The notes beneath the pieces are model-generated. The model searched no databases and was not told the DNA's origin. It saw only the letters and a list, made by a program, of their open reading frames with translations. From assembly GCF_028021195.1 (NCBI RefSeq), contig NZ_CP115668.1, forward strand, positions 1,240,001-1,304,000: a DNA stretch of 64,000 nt, read 5' to 3'. This stretch comes from Cutibacterium equinum (GTDB taxonomy: Bacteria > Actinomycetota > Actinomycetes > Propionibacteriales > Propionibacteriaceae). Position 1 is the stretch's first letter. Each line of letters starts with the position of its first letter. A program made the translations under genes and the position numbers. Positions 18,218 through 26,958 of this stretch are shown one piece after another.

Positions 18218-19701
18218 TTCGACCTCCTGACCTTGGTGAGGTCGAAACTCATGGAGGTGGTGTTGCGCTGCAGTCCGCTGATGTCTGCCTTGCTGATGGT
18301 GATCTTTGGCATCAGGAACAGGAATCCCCCCGCGGCGTCAGTGGCCAGGATCCGGCTGGCCTGCATCATAGTCGCGTTCGTGCGGTCGGCCGGGCCAGTC
18401 CGGGCGGACTCGATGAGACGGTTGAATTCCTCGTTGCGGTAATGCCAGTAGTAGTCGGGGCTGGCCCAGTTGACGATGTCGCGTGCCTCCACGTGGGCGA
18501 CGATCGTCAAGTCGTAATCAGCACGGGTGTAGACGACATCGAGCCAACGGGCCGGGAACTCCAACTCGTCGGTCTCGACGGTGATTCCGATCTGGGCCAG
18601 TTCGGAGGCAACCACCCGCGAGGCAGCCGTCGCATAAGGCAGGGCCGCAGTACGTAGCCTCAGTGTCAGACCGTTGGGGTACCCGGCCTCAGCCAGGAGC
18701 TTGCGCGCCCGTGCCGGGTCATAGGGCCAGGTATGGGACAGGTCGGTGTACCAAGGGTCGGTCGGTGGGACCATCGAGCCGATCAGTGTTCCCTGACCAT
18801 TCCAGACGACATCGAGCAGACCCTTACGGTCGATCGCCATGAGGATGGCCTGCCGGACTCGACGGTCCGTCAGCGGTTTGGAACTGTTGTTCATGCCCAG
18901 GACAACCTCACCGTTGGTGGTCCCCCGCAGTACCCGGTAATCCGGGTTGTTCGTGAAGCGGGAGAGCGCCTGGGGTGTCGTCAAGTCGGAGACGACGTCG
19001 AGGTCTCCCGACAGCAGGGCAGCCGTCTGCGAGGTCGGGTCCGAGTAGTACGAGAAGCGGACGGTGGGACGTCCCCCCTCGTGCCACGGGCGAGGCGACG
19101 GCGACAAGGTCACCGAGTGCCCCGGGGTGAATTCGGTGACGACATAGGGGCCAGATCCTTGCGGCCGGGTGGCCAGATCCTTGGTGGCAGGATCAATGAC
19201 GACACCCGACGTGCTGGCCAGGTTGAACAGCAAGAAGTTGTCACGCTGGGACAGGTCGAGAATGACGGTGGCGTCGTCAGGGGTACGGATGGCCTTGATC
19301 GCCGAAAGGTTCGCCTGGTTGACCGGGCTGGCAGACTCGGCCCTCATCCGTTCCAAGGATGCCTTCACCGCCGCCGAGTCAACCGGGGCCCCGGATGCGA
19401 AGCGCGCTGAGGTATCCAGGTGAAAGGTGATGTGAAGTCCGTCATCGGAGGGCTGCCACGACGTCGCGAGCAGGCCGACGAGTTTACCCGAGTCGTCGAC
19501 GCGGATAAGAGTTTCATACACGTTGTAGAGGAGGACCTGCGGGATCGCGGCGGCAGCATTCGACACCAGATCCAGTGTCGGAGGAGCAGCCGTGGCCCCA
19601 ATGGTGAGAACTCCCTCTTGGGTGGATTGGCAGCCGGTGATTCCGGCGGTCGACAGAGCCACTGCCACGGCAAGTCCCGCAGCCTTCAACTGGCCTCGCA
19701 T
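18214..19701 (-). CDS. ABC transporter substrate-binding lipoprotein (SBP family 5)
   Basis: 495 residues. The signal peptide ends in a lipobox-like GITGC, so the mature protein should be lipid-anchored on the outer face of the membrane. The fold is SBP_bac_5 (LLATSWQPSDDGLHITFHLD, RQAILMAIDRKGLL, YDPARARKLLAEAGYPNGLT). It is the first gene of the operon and sets substrate choice, most likely peptides; nickel or another small ligand is not excluded. Confidence 0.88.
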   Translation of the reverse strand: MRGQLKAAGLAVAVALSTAGITGCQSTQEGVLTIGATAAPPTLDLVSNAAAAIPQVLLYNVYETLIRVDDSGKLVGLLATSWQPSDDGLHITFHLDTSARFASGAPVDSAAVKASLERMRAESASPVNQANLSAIKAIRTPDDATVILDLSQRDNFLLFNLASTSGVVIDPATKDLATRPQGSGPYVVTEFTPGHSVTLSPSPRPWHEGGRPTVRFSYYSDPTSQTAALLSGDLDVVSDLTTPQALSRFTNNPDYRVLRGTTNGEVVLGMNNSSKPLTDRRVRQAILMAIDRKGLLDVVWNGQGTLIGSMVPPTDPWYTDLSHTWPYDPARARKLLAEAGYPNGLTLRLRTAALPYATAASRVVASELAQIGITVETDELEFPARWLDVVYTRADYDLTIVAHVEARDIVNWASPDYYWHYRNEEFNRLIESARTGPADRTNATMMQASRILATDAAGGFLFLMPKITISKADISGLQRNTTSMSFDLTKVRRSK

Positions 19702-19879
19702 CGTCTAAGTCATGCTCCCTTCGAGCTCGGCGCCCTACGGGCAAGCATAGCCAACCTCACCCTCAGGCATTGTGTGAGGCAAGTAACACCGTCTTGTGTC
19801 GATGGGTCTTGAACGCGGCCAGACCCGCTTCACAGCATGGAGATACTGCGCCGATCATTCGGACCGGTCCTGCCCTGAT

Positions 19880-19908
19880 TTGTATTGCATCGGTGTGATC
19901 TGTATAGT
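19880..19908 (+). promoter_or_regulatory. Promoter of tRNA-fMet
   Basis: TTGTAT (19880-19885) and TATAGT (19903-19908) are 17 bases apart. Transcription would start about six bases before the tRNA 5' end at 19921. Confidence 0.6.
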
Positions 19909-19920
19909 GGAACGAGTCGA

Positions 19921-20292
<372 letters not shown>

Positions 20293-20325
20293 GCTGCGAG
20301 CGTAGCAACAGTTCCACACAATCGC

Positions 20326-20380
20326 AACGATACGATCAGTATCGTTCAAGCTTGACGTACCTCTAGCATTGAACGATACT
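20326..20380. promoter_or_regulatory. Operator and divergent promoter region of island 1
   Basis: AACGATAC-GATCA-GTATCGTT (20326-20346) is an inverted repeat; a third half-site AACGATAC is at 20372-20379. On the plus strand TTGACG (20352-20357) and GATACT (20375-20380), 17 bases apart, form a promoter whose -10 box overlaps the third half-site. The ATG at 20388 is seven bases further on, so the mRNA would be leaderless. A weaker minus-strand promoter (TTGCGA, N17, TACGCT) would also give a near-leaderless HTH mRNA. Confidence 0.65.
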
Positions 20381-20387
20381 TTTACGC

Positions 20388-20654
20388 ATGATCCTTGACG
20401 ATCGCGAATGGATGACACCTCCTCAAGTGGCAACAGTCATCCCCAACACGACACCGCAGGCGGTACGTCGATGGGCTGCCGATGGCTATTTAGAGGGGGC
20501 CTTTCGCACCCCGTCAGGCCGATGGCAAATCCCATGGTCGGCAGTCGTCGCAATCTTGGGGTTTGACCCACGCCGCGCCGAATCTGAACCGTCGACGTCA
20601 GATGGCCAGACGACTCTTTTTGATACGACTTCGCGAGTTGGTGAGCTGGCATGA
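20388..20654 (+). CDS. Excisionase-like HTH protein
   Basis: 88 residues. Residues ~8-58 form a MerR/HTH_17-like fold (WMTPPQVATVIPNTTPQAVR, RWAADGYLEGAFRTPSGRWQ) of the kind found in excisionases. No RBS precedes the ATG, in line with leaderless translation. It overlaps the next gene by four bases (ATGA). It might bend DNA for excision or simply regulate the operon. Confidence 0.75.
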   Translation: MILDDREWMTPPQVATVIPNTTPQAVRRWAADGYLEGAFRTPSGRWQIPWSAVVAILGFDPRRAESEPSTSDGQTTLFDTTSRVGELA

Positions 20655-21841
20655 GTTTGGTTGCGATCACGTGGGCGATCTCCTGTGATGTTCCGGATTC
20701 CACGACGAAACTGACGCTGTTGATGTTGGCTGACAAGGCTGGTGACGATGATCGTGCGTGGCCGAAGGTTTCGACGTTGATGGGCGAGGTTCAGGCGTCG
20801 AGGTCGACGATTATGCGGTCGTTGAAGTGGTTGGAGGCTGAGGGGCTGATCACACGTGAGCAGGGCTTTGAGCGTTCCGTGTTCGGCGGGATGCGGAAGA
20901 CGAACAGCGTGTATCAGTTGATGATCCCCGAGAAGATTTCGCGGGCTCGGGTGCGGGATCGGCACCCTCAAGAGGTGCGTCCTTTGAGGGGTGTTGTGGG
21001 GTCGGATGAGCGTGGTGTCACCGGTGACACGGTTGAGGTGGCCGAGGATAAAGGGCCTAGTCAGTCCCAATGTGTCATGGGTGACACAACGGAGGCACCC
21101 GAGGACGAAGTGCCTAGTCAGTCCCAATGTGTCATGGGTGACACAACGGAGATACCCGAGGACAAAATGCCTAGTCAGTCCCAATGTGTCACCGGTGACA
21201 CATTGGGTGACCGTTGTGTCATGGGTGACACATCCGTTGTGTCACCGGTGACACAACGTATTAAGGAAGAACCCTCACCTAGGAACCCATCCCCTCCCAA
21301 CCCTCCCCTGCCGGCGTCGTCTGTGTCGGCGTCGACGGCGACGCCTGGACTGGACGGGTCGGGGCAGGACGATTCCAGTAAGTCGACCGTGGCGGATCGG
21401 GTTGACACGTCGGCCCAGGAGCTCGACTGTGACGCGGGTGTGGCTGACTGGGACCTGGTGCGTGAGTGTCTGCCTGAGCCGATGCAGGTCCTTGATGATG
21501 TGGGCGCTGCCCGTCTGACTCCGATTCTGGCGGCTTTGACGGCTGGTGGATGGTCGCCTCGACAGGTGCGCAACCATCTGCAGGCCCAGCCTTTGCCGGA
21601 GTATGTGCATTCGATGGCGGGTCTGGTGTGTGCCCGGTTGCGGCGGCTGCCGGTGACTCATCCGCCGACTAGCCATGACGCAACCCCGACTCCGGCGGTG
21701 ATGACTGACGCGGACCGTGAGGTCGAGGCGCGCCGGAGGGCGTGGCTTGATGATCCGCAGGCGCAGGCCAGACATCGTCGGCAGATTGCCGAGGCGCGTG
21801 CTGTGATCCGTGCGGCTCGAGTCAGTCAGGACGTCTCGTGA
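20651..21841 (+). CDS. Replication-initiator-like protein with internal origin repeats
   Basis: 396 residues. Residues ~1-95 are a winged HTH of the HTH_36 type (LTLLMLADKAGDDDRAWPKV, VQASRSTIMRSLKWLEAEGL). Residues ~120-205 are a low-complexity linker built of 19-residue repeats (SQSQCVMGDTTEAPEDEVP), because the DNA there is an array of 18-bp palindromes. A proline/serine stretch leads to a C-terminal domain (~255-396) of unknown fold. HTH plus iteron linker plus C-terminal partner domain is the design of phage lambda O, which binds iterons inside its own gene and recruits helicase. The role is inferred from architecture. A plain transcription regulator is the alternative. Confidence 0.68.
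   Translation: MSLVAITWAISCDVPDSTTKLTLLMLADKAGDDDRAWPKVSTLMGEVQASRSTIMRSLKWLEAEGLITREQGFERSVFGGMRKTNSVYQLMIPEKISRARVRDRHPQEVRPLRGVVGSDERGVTGDTVEVAEDKGPSQSQCVMGDTTEAPEDEVPSQSQCVMGDTTEIPEDKMPSQSQCVTGDTLGDRCVMGDTSVVSPVTQRIKEEPSPRNPSPPNPPLPASSVSASTATPGLDGSGQDDSSKSTVADRVDTSAQELDCDAGVADWDLVRECLPEPMQVLDDVGAARLTPILAALTAGGWSPRQVRNHLQAQPLPEYVHSMAGLVCARLRRLPVTHPPTSHDATPTPAVMTDADREVEARRRAWLDDPQAQARHRRQIAEARAVIRAARVSQDVS
21014..21255 (+). repeat. Six phased palindromic iterons (candidate origin)
   Basis: Sites at 21014-21031, 21071-21088, 21128-21145, 21185-21202, 21215-21232 and 21238-21255. Consensus TGTGTCA-NNNN-TGACACA with centre TGGG or CCGG; the first copy differs at its end bases. The first four are exactly 57 bases apart, the last two 30 and 23. 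They lie inside the initiator-like gene and specify its repeated linker. Confidence 0.85.
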
Positions 21842-21857
21842 ACACGCTTGGCGTGGT

Positions 21858-21875
21858 GGCGGGGCGTGCCCCGCC
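21858..21875 (+). terminator. Hairpin after the initiator-like gene
   Basis: GGCGGGGC-GT-GCCCCGCC, 17 bases after the stop and with no T run. It would separate the replication module from the cargo. Confidence 0.4.
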
Positions 21876-21946
21876 GACCCAGCAACATCCGCCGATCGAC
21901 AACACGTGATGAATGCCGTGATCTTTTAACGTAAGGACTTTTGATA

Positions 21947-24900
21947 ATGCTTGGTAGGAAGAAACGAGTGGGGGTGGCAACCCTCGTGGCTGCTGGCCTC
22001 ATAGCCGCTTCGGCGGCGACAGCGTATGGTGATTCGTATTCTTGGAATGGGAAAACGACTCATTATGTGGGCGTGAAGATTAATTACAGCGATGGTTGGA
22101 TTGGGTCCTATCGCCTCGACAACAAAACCCATCGTGGGTCGACCGGCCAGTTCTATTGCGCCGACCCCTCGCGGATCGGCCCGTCTGTTGGTGGCACGTA
22201 TCAGTCTCGGGGGTCGACGAGGACGTGGGCGCGTGACGGTGGTGGATCGCTGTCGCCGGCGGCGGTGGCACAGGTTGCCTGGGTGCTTGGCAAGTGGGGT
22301 GCTACGTCGAATGGTAAGCAGGCGGCCGCCGTTGATGCGGCGGTGTACGCGTTGGAGGGGTTCCCCACCCATCAGTTGAGCTCCAATACCCACGGTCGGA
22401 AGCGGACTGATGCGGCTGGTGTGACGGCGCAGGCTCAAGCGATGGTTGCTGAGGCGAAGGCCCGTGCCGCTGCCGGTAGTTACAAGTTGCGGGTTGATAT
22501 TCCGTCGCAGGTGCCGGCTCATAGTCGTTATAAGGCTACGGTGACGTTGCGTAATGGGGCAGGGCGTCCTGTACCTGGCGAGAAAGTGACGTTGGTGGAT
22601 GGTCGTCACGAGAAGGTGACGGTGACGACGAATAAGGCCGGTGTCGGCTCGGCGTCGTTCGGCACGCTGGATCGGGCCGCGACGGTGTCAGCATCCGCGA
22701 CGCTGCCAGCGACAGCAGTCACGTATGCGATCCCGTCGAACAAGAAGGCTCAGAGGGTGTTCGTCTCGGGTGCCAAAACCACGGTGAAGGCGCACGATGG
22801 CGCGTCCTTCCCTCCGCCTCCGCCTCCGCCTGTGAAGCCGCGTATTGGGACGACGGCGACGGATAAGGCTGATGGGGATCACATGATTGCTGCCCAGGGC
22901 GGCACTGTTGTTGACACGGTCAGCTATTCGGGTCTGGTCCCTGGTAAGAAGTACACCGTTTCTGGTGAGTTGATGGATAAGGCCACGGGTAAGAGCACGG
23001 GTGTGAAGGCGTCGAGGACGTTCACCCCGGCTAAGGCCACCGGCACCGTGAGTGTGGAGTTCACTGTGCCCGCTAACGTGGTGGCTGGTAAGCAGCTTGT
23101 GGCGTTCGAGCATGTCAGCTTGAACGGTAAGGCTGTGGTTGCCCACACGGACATCAACGATGTCAACCAGACCGTGAAGGTAGGGACTCCGCCTCCGCCT
23201 CCGCCTGTGAAGCCGCGTCTTGGGACGACGGCGACGGATAAGGCTGATGGGGATCACATGATCCCTGCGTCTGGCGGCACTGTTGTTGACACGGTCAGCT
23301 ACTCGGGTCTGATCCCTGGCAAGACGTATCAGGTGTCTGGTGAGCTGATGGACAAGGCCACGGGTAAGAGCACGGGCGTGAAGGCGTCGAGGACGTTCAC
23401 CCCGGCTAAGGCCACCGGCACCGTGAGTGTGGAGTTCACGGTGCCCGCCAACGTCGTTGCCGGTCGCGAGCTCGTGGCCTTCGAGCACGTCCGCCAGAAC
23501 GGCAAGGATGTCGCAGTCCACACGGACATCAACGACGTCAACCAGACCGTGTGGGTGCCGAAGGTCGGCACGACTGCTGTTGACAAGGCTGACGGGGACC
23601 ACACGGTGTCCGTCAAGGGCGGCACCGTGGTCGATACCGTCCGCTACGAGGGCCTAGAGCCTGGCAAGACGTATCAGGTGTCTGGTGAACTCATGGACAG
23701 GCACACCGGCAAGCCGACCGGCATCAAGGGGGCTGCGACGTTCACCGCGACCAAGGCCGACGGCACAGTCGACGTGACCTATACGGTTCCGGCTGGCACG
23801 GAAGGCCGGGAGTTCGTCGTGTTCGAGACGGTGACTCGCGGTGGGAAGCAGATTGCTTCTCATACCGACCTCAAGGACTCGTTGCAGACCATTTGGCAGT
23901 CGGTGATCGGCACCACGGCTGTTGATAAGGCTGATGGGGATCACATGCTTGTCGCCCAGGGCGGCACGATTGTGGACACGGTTCGTTTTGAGGGTCTGGA
24001 GCCTGGCAAGACGTATCAGGTGTCTGGTGAACTCATGGACAGGCACACCGGCAAGCCGACCGGCATCAAGGGGGCTGCGACGTTCACCGCGACCAAGGCC
24101 GACGGCACAGTCGACGTGACCTATACGGTTCCGGCTGGCACGGAAGGCCGGGAGTTCGTCGTGTTCGAGACGGTGACTCGCGGTGGGAAGCAGATTGCTT
24201 CTCATACCGACCTCAAGGACTCGTTGCAGACCATTTGGCAGTCGGTGATCGGCACCACGGCTGTTGATAAGGCTGATGGGGATCACATGATTGTCGCCCA
24301 GGGCGGCACGATTGTGGACACGGTTCGTTTTGAGGGTCTGGAGCCTGGCAAGACGTATCAGGTGTCGGGTGAGCTGATGGACAAGGCGACCGGTAAGTCG
24401 ACCGGGATCAAGGGGACAGCCAAGTTCACCGCAACACAGTCTTCGGGTGCGATCGAGGTGGAGTTCGCGGTCCCGTCGGGCTATGCCGGCAGGGGGCTTG
24501 TGGCCTTCGAGACGGTGTCTGATGGTGTGCGAGTGATCGCCGAGCATCGTGATCTCAATGATCACTCTCAGACGGTGTGGGTGCCGAAGGTCGGCACGAC
24601 TGCTGTTGACAAGGCCGACAAGGACCATGTTCTGGCCGCCCAGGGCGGCACGATTGTGGACACGGTTCGGTATGAGGGTCTGGAGCCTGGCAAGACGTAT
24701 CAGGTGTCGGGTGAGCTGATGGACCGTCGTACGGGGAAGCCGACCGGGATCAAGGCAGCCGCCGCGTTCACCGCAACACAGTCCTCGGGTGCGATCGAGG
24801 TGGAGTTCGCGGTCCCGTCGGGCTATGCCGGCAGGGGGCTTGTGGCCTTCGAGACGATTCGGATGGGTGGTCACATTGTTGGTGCTCATGAGGATCTGGC

Positions 24901-25075
24901 CGATGGGGCGCAGATGGTGTCGGTGTCTCGGCCGACGAGCGGTCATGGTGCTGCCTCGGGTGGCGGGATTCATACTGGTGATGTGCCGGGTGGCCCAGAT
25001 AAGGGCTTGATTGCTGGCGGGATCGTGCTGTTGGTGCTGGCTGGTGGTTGCTGGGTTGCTGCGCGTCTCCAGTGA
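21947..25075 (+). CDS. Thioester-domain surface adhesin with six VaFE-type repeats
   Basis: 1042 residues, exported (MLGRKKRVGVATLVAAGLIA, cleavage near residue 28). Residues ~29-190 fit a thioester domain: Cys71 in QFYCADP and candidate partner Gln125 in GKQAAAVDAAVYAL. Then an Ig-like stretch, Pro-rich linkers, and six ~114-residue repeats starting near 300, 425, 540, 654, 768 and 882. Each opens GTTA(T/V)DKADGDH, holds FVAFE-like LVAFE, and ends in QT(V/I) (QMV in the last), the Thr and Gln expected to form an internal ester bond. The C-terminus has GIHTGD, a membrane helix and ARLQ, with no LPXTG. AAGGAC precedes the ATG at 21947. The neighbouring sortase probably anchors it. Confidence 0.88.
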   Translation: MLGRKKRVGVATLVAAGLIAASAATAYGDSYSWNGKTTHYVGVKINYSDGWIGSYRLDNKTHRGSTGQFYCADPSRIGPSVGGTYQSRGSTRTWARDGGGSLSPAAVAQVAWVLGKWGATSNGKQAAAVDAAVYALEGFPTHQLSSNTHGRKRTDAAGVTAQAQAMVAEAKARAAAGSYKLRVDIPSQVPAHSRYKATVTLRNGAGRPVPGEKVTLVDGRHEKVTVTTNKAGVGSASFGTLDRAATVSASATLPATAVTYAIPSNKKAQRVFVSGAKTTVKAHDGASFPPPPPPPVKPRIGTTATDKADGDHMIAAQGGTVVDTVSYSGLVPGKKYTVSGELMDKATGKSTGVKASRTFTPAKATGTVSVEFTVPANVVAGKQLVAFEHVSLNGKAVVAHTDINDVNQTVKVGTPPPPPPVKPRLGTTATDKADGDHMIPASGGTVVDTVSYSGLIPGKTYQVSGELMDKATGKSTGVKASRTFTPAKATGTVSVEFTVPANVVAGRELVAFEHVRQNGKDVAVHTDINDVNQTVWVPKVGTTAVDKADGDHTVSVKGGTVVDTVRYEGLEPGKTYQVSGELMDRHTGKPTGIKGAATFTATKADGTVDVTYTVPAGTEGREFVVFETVTRGGKQIASHTDLKDSLQTIWQSVIGTTAVDKADGDHMLVAQGGTIVDTVRFEGLEPGKTYQVSGELMDRHTGKPTGIKGAATFTATKADGTVDVTYTVPAGTEGREFVVFETVTRGGKQIASHTDLKDSLQTIWQSVIGTTAVDKADGDHMIVAQGGTIVDTVRFEGLEPGKTYQVSGELMDKATGKSTGIKGTAKFTATQSSGAIEVEFAVPSGYAGRGLVAFETVSDGVRVIAEHRDLNDHSQTVWVPKVGTTAVDKADKDHVLAAQGGTIVDTVRYEGLEPGKTYQVSGELMDRRTGKPTGIKAAAAFTATQSSGAIEVEFAVPSGYAGRGLVAFETIRMGGHIVGAHEDLADGAQMVSVSRPTSGHGAASGGGIHTGDVPGGPDKGLIAGGIVLLVLAGGCWVAARLQ
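23657..24289 (+). repeat. Tandem near-identical DNA repeat within the adhesin gene
   Basis: Bases 23657-23947 recur exactly at 23999-24289 (offset 342 bases, 114 codons). Identity continues about 80 bases further with a single mismatch at 23948/24290. This is recent duplication or gene conversion between repeats 3, 4 and 5, and gives scope for copy-number change. Confidence 0.85.
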
Positions 25076-25207
25076 CGTATGACGATGGGGCCGGGTGAGT
25101 GCCCGGCCTCATCGTGCAGCACTGGTGGTGCCGCGAGTGATCTGCGATGACGTGATGTGGGGGCCAGACTGTGTGTGGTCTGGCCCCCACGGGGAAGGCT
25201 GAGAGTA

Positions 25208-25861
25208 ATGCGTAATGTCACCGTGTTGGTGTTGTGTGTGGTCACGGTTCTGGCGGGGGCTGGCCTGATTTGGTGTGGGGTGACTGCGACTCCGACTCCG
25301 GACGGATGGAGTCGAGACCGTGAGGGGGCGCTGGTGATTCCGGCTCCTCATGTCGGCCATGATCCTCATCCCTCGCCTGTTGGGCCGGTGGCGCAGTCTG
25401 CGCCTGGTCAGAGCGGATCGAGGGTGATCATTCCAGCGGTGGGGATTGATGCCCGGATCGCTGGCAGGTTGAGCCAGCGTGATGACGGGGGGTGGTATCC
25501 GCCTGCTCACGGTGTGGCATGGGCTGCTGGGTCGGCACCGTTATCGGCTGCATCGGGTACGACTACGTTGGCGGGTCATGTCTGGTCGACTGGTGAGCCA
25601 GGCGTGTTTTTCCGTCTTCGGGAGGTCCGTGTTGGTCATGAGATCGCCGTGACCGATGAGGGGCGGCACCTGAGCCGGTACCGGGTCACCGACATCACGG
25701 TGACCCCTAAAGCGATGCTTCCGCCGTCGGCGTGGGGTACTCGTTCTGGTCCCCGCCGCCTGATTCTGGTGACGTGTGGTGGTCGCGAGACCGGTCGCGC
25801 CGGTCATCGGTCGTGGGACAGTAATGTGATCGTGGTAGCAGAACATGTGAAGGATGTCTGA
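25208..25861 (+). CDS. Sortase, class E/F-like
   Basis: 217 residues. An N-terminal membrane anchor (VTVLVLCVVTVLAGAGLIWC) precedes the sortase barrel: VIIPAVGIDARI, catalytic His124 in TTLAGHVW, and Cys190 in LILVTCGG. The catalytic Arg is not certain; R193, R197 and R201 follow the Cys, but the usual YRDN-like motif reads SWDSN. Start at 25208 has GAAGG upstream. TGATG overlap with the next gene shows coupling. It should link the adhesin to peptidoglycan; the substrate's GIHTG motif suggests unusual specificity. Confidence 0.85.
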   Translation: MRNVTVLVLCVVTVLAGAGLIWCGVTATPTPDGWSRDREGALVIPAPHVGHDPHPSPVGPVAQSAPGQSGSRVIIPAVGIDARIAGRLSQRDDGGWYPPAHGVAWAAGSAPLSAASGTTTLAGHVWSTGEPGVFFRLREVRVGHEIAVTDEGRHLSRYRVTDITVTPKAMLPPSAWGTRSGPRRLILVTCGGRETGRAGHRSWDSNVIVVAEHVKDV

Positions 25862-26934
25862 TGCGAATCAATAAAGGATTAGTTGTGATGGCTGTGGTAG
25901 CAGTGGGTGCTACCGGATGTACTCATGGGGGTGGTGTCAAGGCTGAGCCTGCCGCTCAGATGGTCTCGACACCGACGCCGTCGGCAGTGCACTTTACCCC
26001 GGGCCAGACTCCCGATGTGTCGCCGACGCCGAGTCGCGTGGTGACGCCAACGTCGCGTCCTCGGGCCGCTACGTCTACCCCGAAGGCGGCTAGTTCGTCG
26101 GCCCACAGCGTTCCGGTAACTCGGAAAACGGTCCACGCCGCATCTCACACAGTTGAATCGGCCGCGACCCACGAGACGCGTCGGTCGGAGCACGCACATC
26201 ATCCCCGTGGCAGGTCTGTGTCTGGGGCAACCAGCGCGACGACACAGAAGCCAGTCCGCGCCGCATCTCATCGAGCGCGAAAGCCTCAGTCGGCGCGCCG
26301 TACGGGTGGCTCGGCTGCATCGGTGGCTGGGTTTGCGCCGGGGACGTCGGTCAGTGCTGCCCAGTCTCAGCAGGTGATGGTCGCCGATCGTACGTCTGGG
26401 ACACATGGAACGTGGGCCCGTTATCAGTGGGAAGGACCTTCGAAGGGGTGGGTGAAGGTTTCTGCCTCTGGTGTGGGCTCAGTGTTTGGGTCTCGCGGTG
26501 TTGTTGCGGCCTCTCAGCGTCGTCAGGGTACGAACACGACTCCGGCTGGCACGTTTGGGATTGTCTCGGCTTTCGGGGTGGGTAATCCTGGCACGAAACT
26601 GCCCTACCGCAAGATCGGTCGGTGTTCGTGGTGGATTGGGGACCCGACCCAGCGTGATTACAACCGGTGGCGTGAGGACTGCTCGGCGCTGTCGAAGTCC
26701 GACAATGAGCATTTGGCTGATTATGCGGGGTCGTTGTATCGGCAGGCAGGCGTGATTTCATACAACTATTACTCGCCTACCCGTTACGGTGCCGGATCGG
26801 GCTCCGCGATTTTCCTGCACTACGCGACTCAGTACACGGGCGGCTGTGTGGGAGTCAATTCGCATTCTGAGCTCAACGCGACCTTGCGGTGGCTTGATCC
26901 TGCGAAGAATCCCCGCATCGTCATCAAAGCATGA
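25861..26934 (+). CDS. Lipoprotein with C-terminal L,D-transpeptidase-like (YkuD) domain
   Basis: 357 residues. The signal peptide ends in a lipobox-like GATGC (Cys20), followed by a ~130-residue stalk rich in Ser, Thr, Pro, Arg and His, then a catalytic domain from ~165. The YkuD motif is FLHYATQYTGGCVG, with candidate His320 and nucleophile Cys329; TTPAGTFGIVSAFG is also family-like. Such enzymes form 3-3 crosslinks or attach proteins to peptidoglycan. It shares its start with the sortase stop, so the two are made together. It is paralogous to the next gene over the whole catalytic domain. Confidence 0.82.
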   Translation: MRINKGLVVMAVVAVGATGCTHGGGVKAEPAAQMVSTPTPSAVHFTPGQTPDVSPTPSRVVTPTSRPRAATSTPKAASSSAHSVPVTRKTVHAASHTVESAATHETRRSEHAHHPRGRSVSGATSATTQKPVRAASHRARKPQSARRTGGSAASVAGFAPGTSVSAAQSQQVMVADRTSGTHGTWARYQWEGPSKGWVKVSASGVGSVFGSRGVVAASQRRQGTNTTPAGTFGIVSAFGVGNPGTKLPYRKIGRCSWWIGDPTQRDYNRWREDCSALSKSDNEHLADYAGSLYRQAGVISYNYYSPTRYGAGSGSAIFLHYATQYTGGCVGVNSHSELNATLRWLDPAKNPRIVIKA

Positions 26935-26958
26935 CACAGCTTGAGAGGACCTTTATTC

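Noticed and set aside
20486-21184. 232-codon minus-strand frame with repeated LTRHFVLGYLRCVTHDT text
   Set aside because: The repeats come from the iterons of the initiator-like gene read backwards.
21014-21255. CRISPR array
   Set aside because: The repeats are 18-bp palindromes inside a coding frame, intervening sequence is itself repeated, and no cas gene is present.
22688-24973. Two long minus-strand frames (304 and 439 codons) with internal repeats
   Set aside because: Antisense to the adhesin; the repeats only mirror the VaFE-type repeats.
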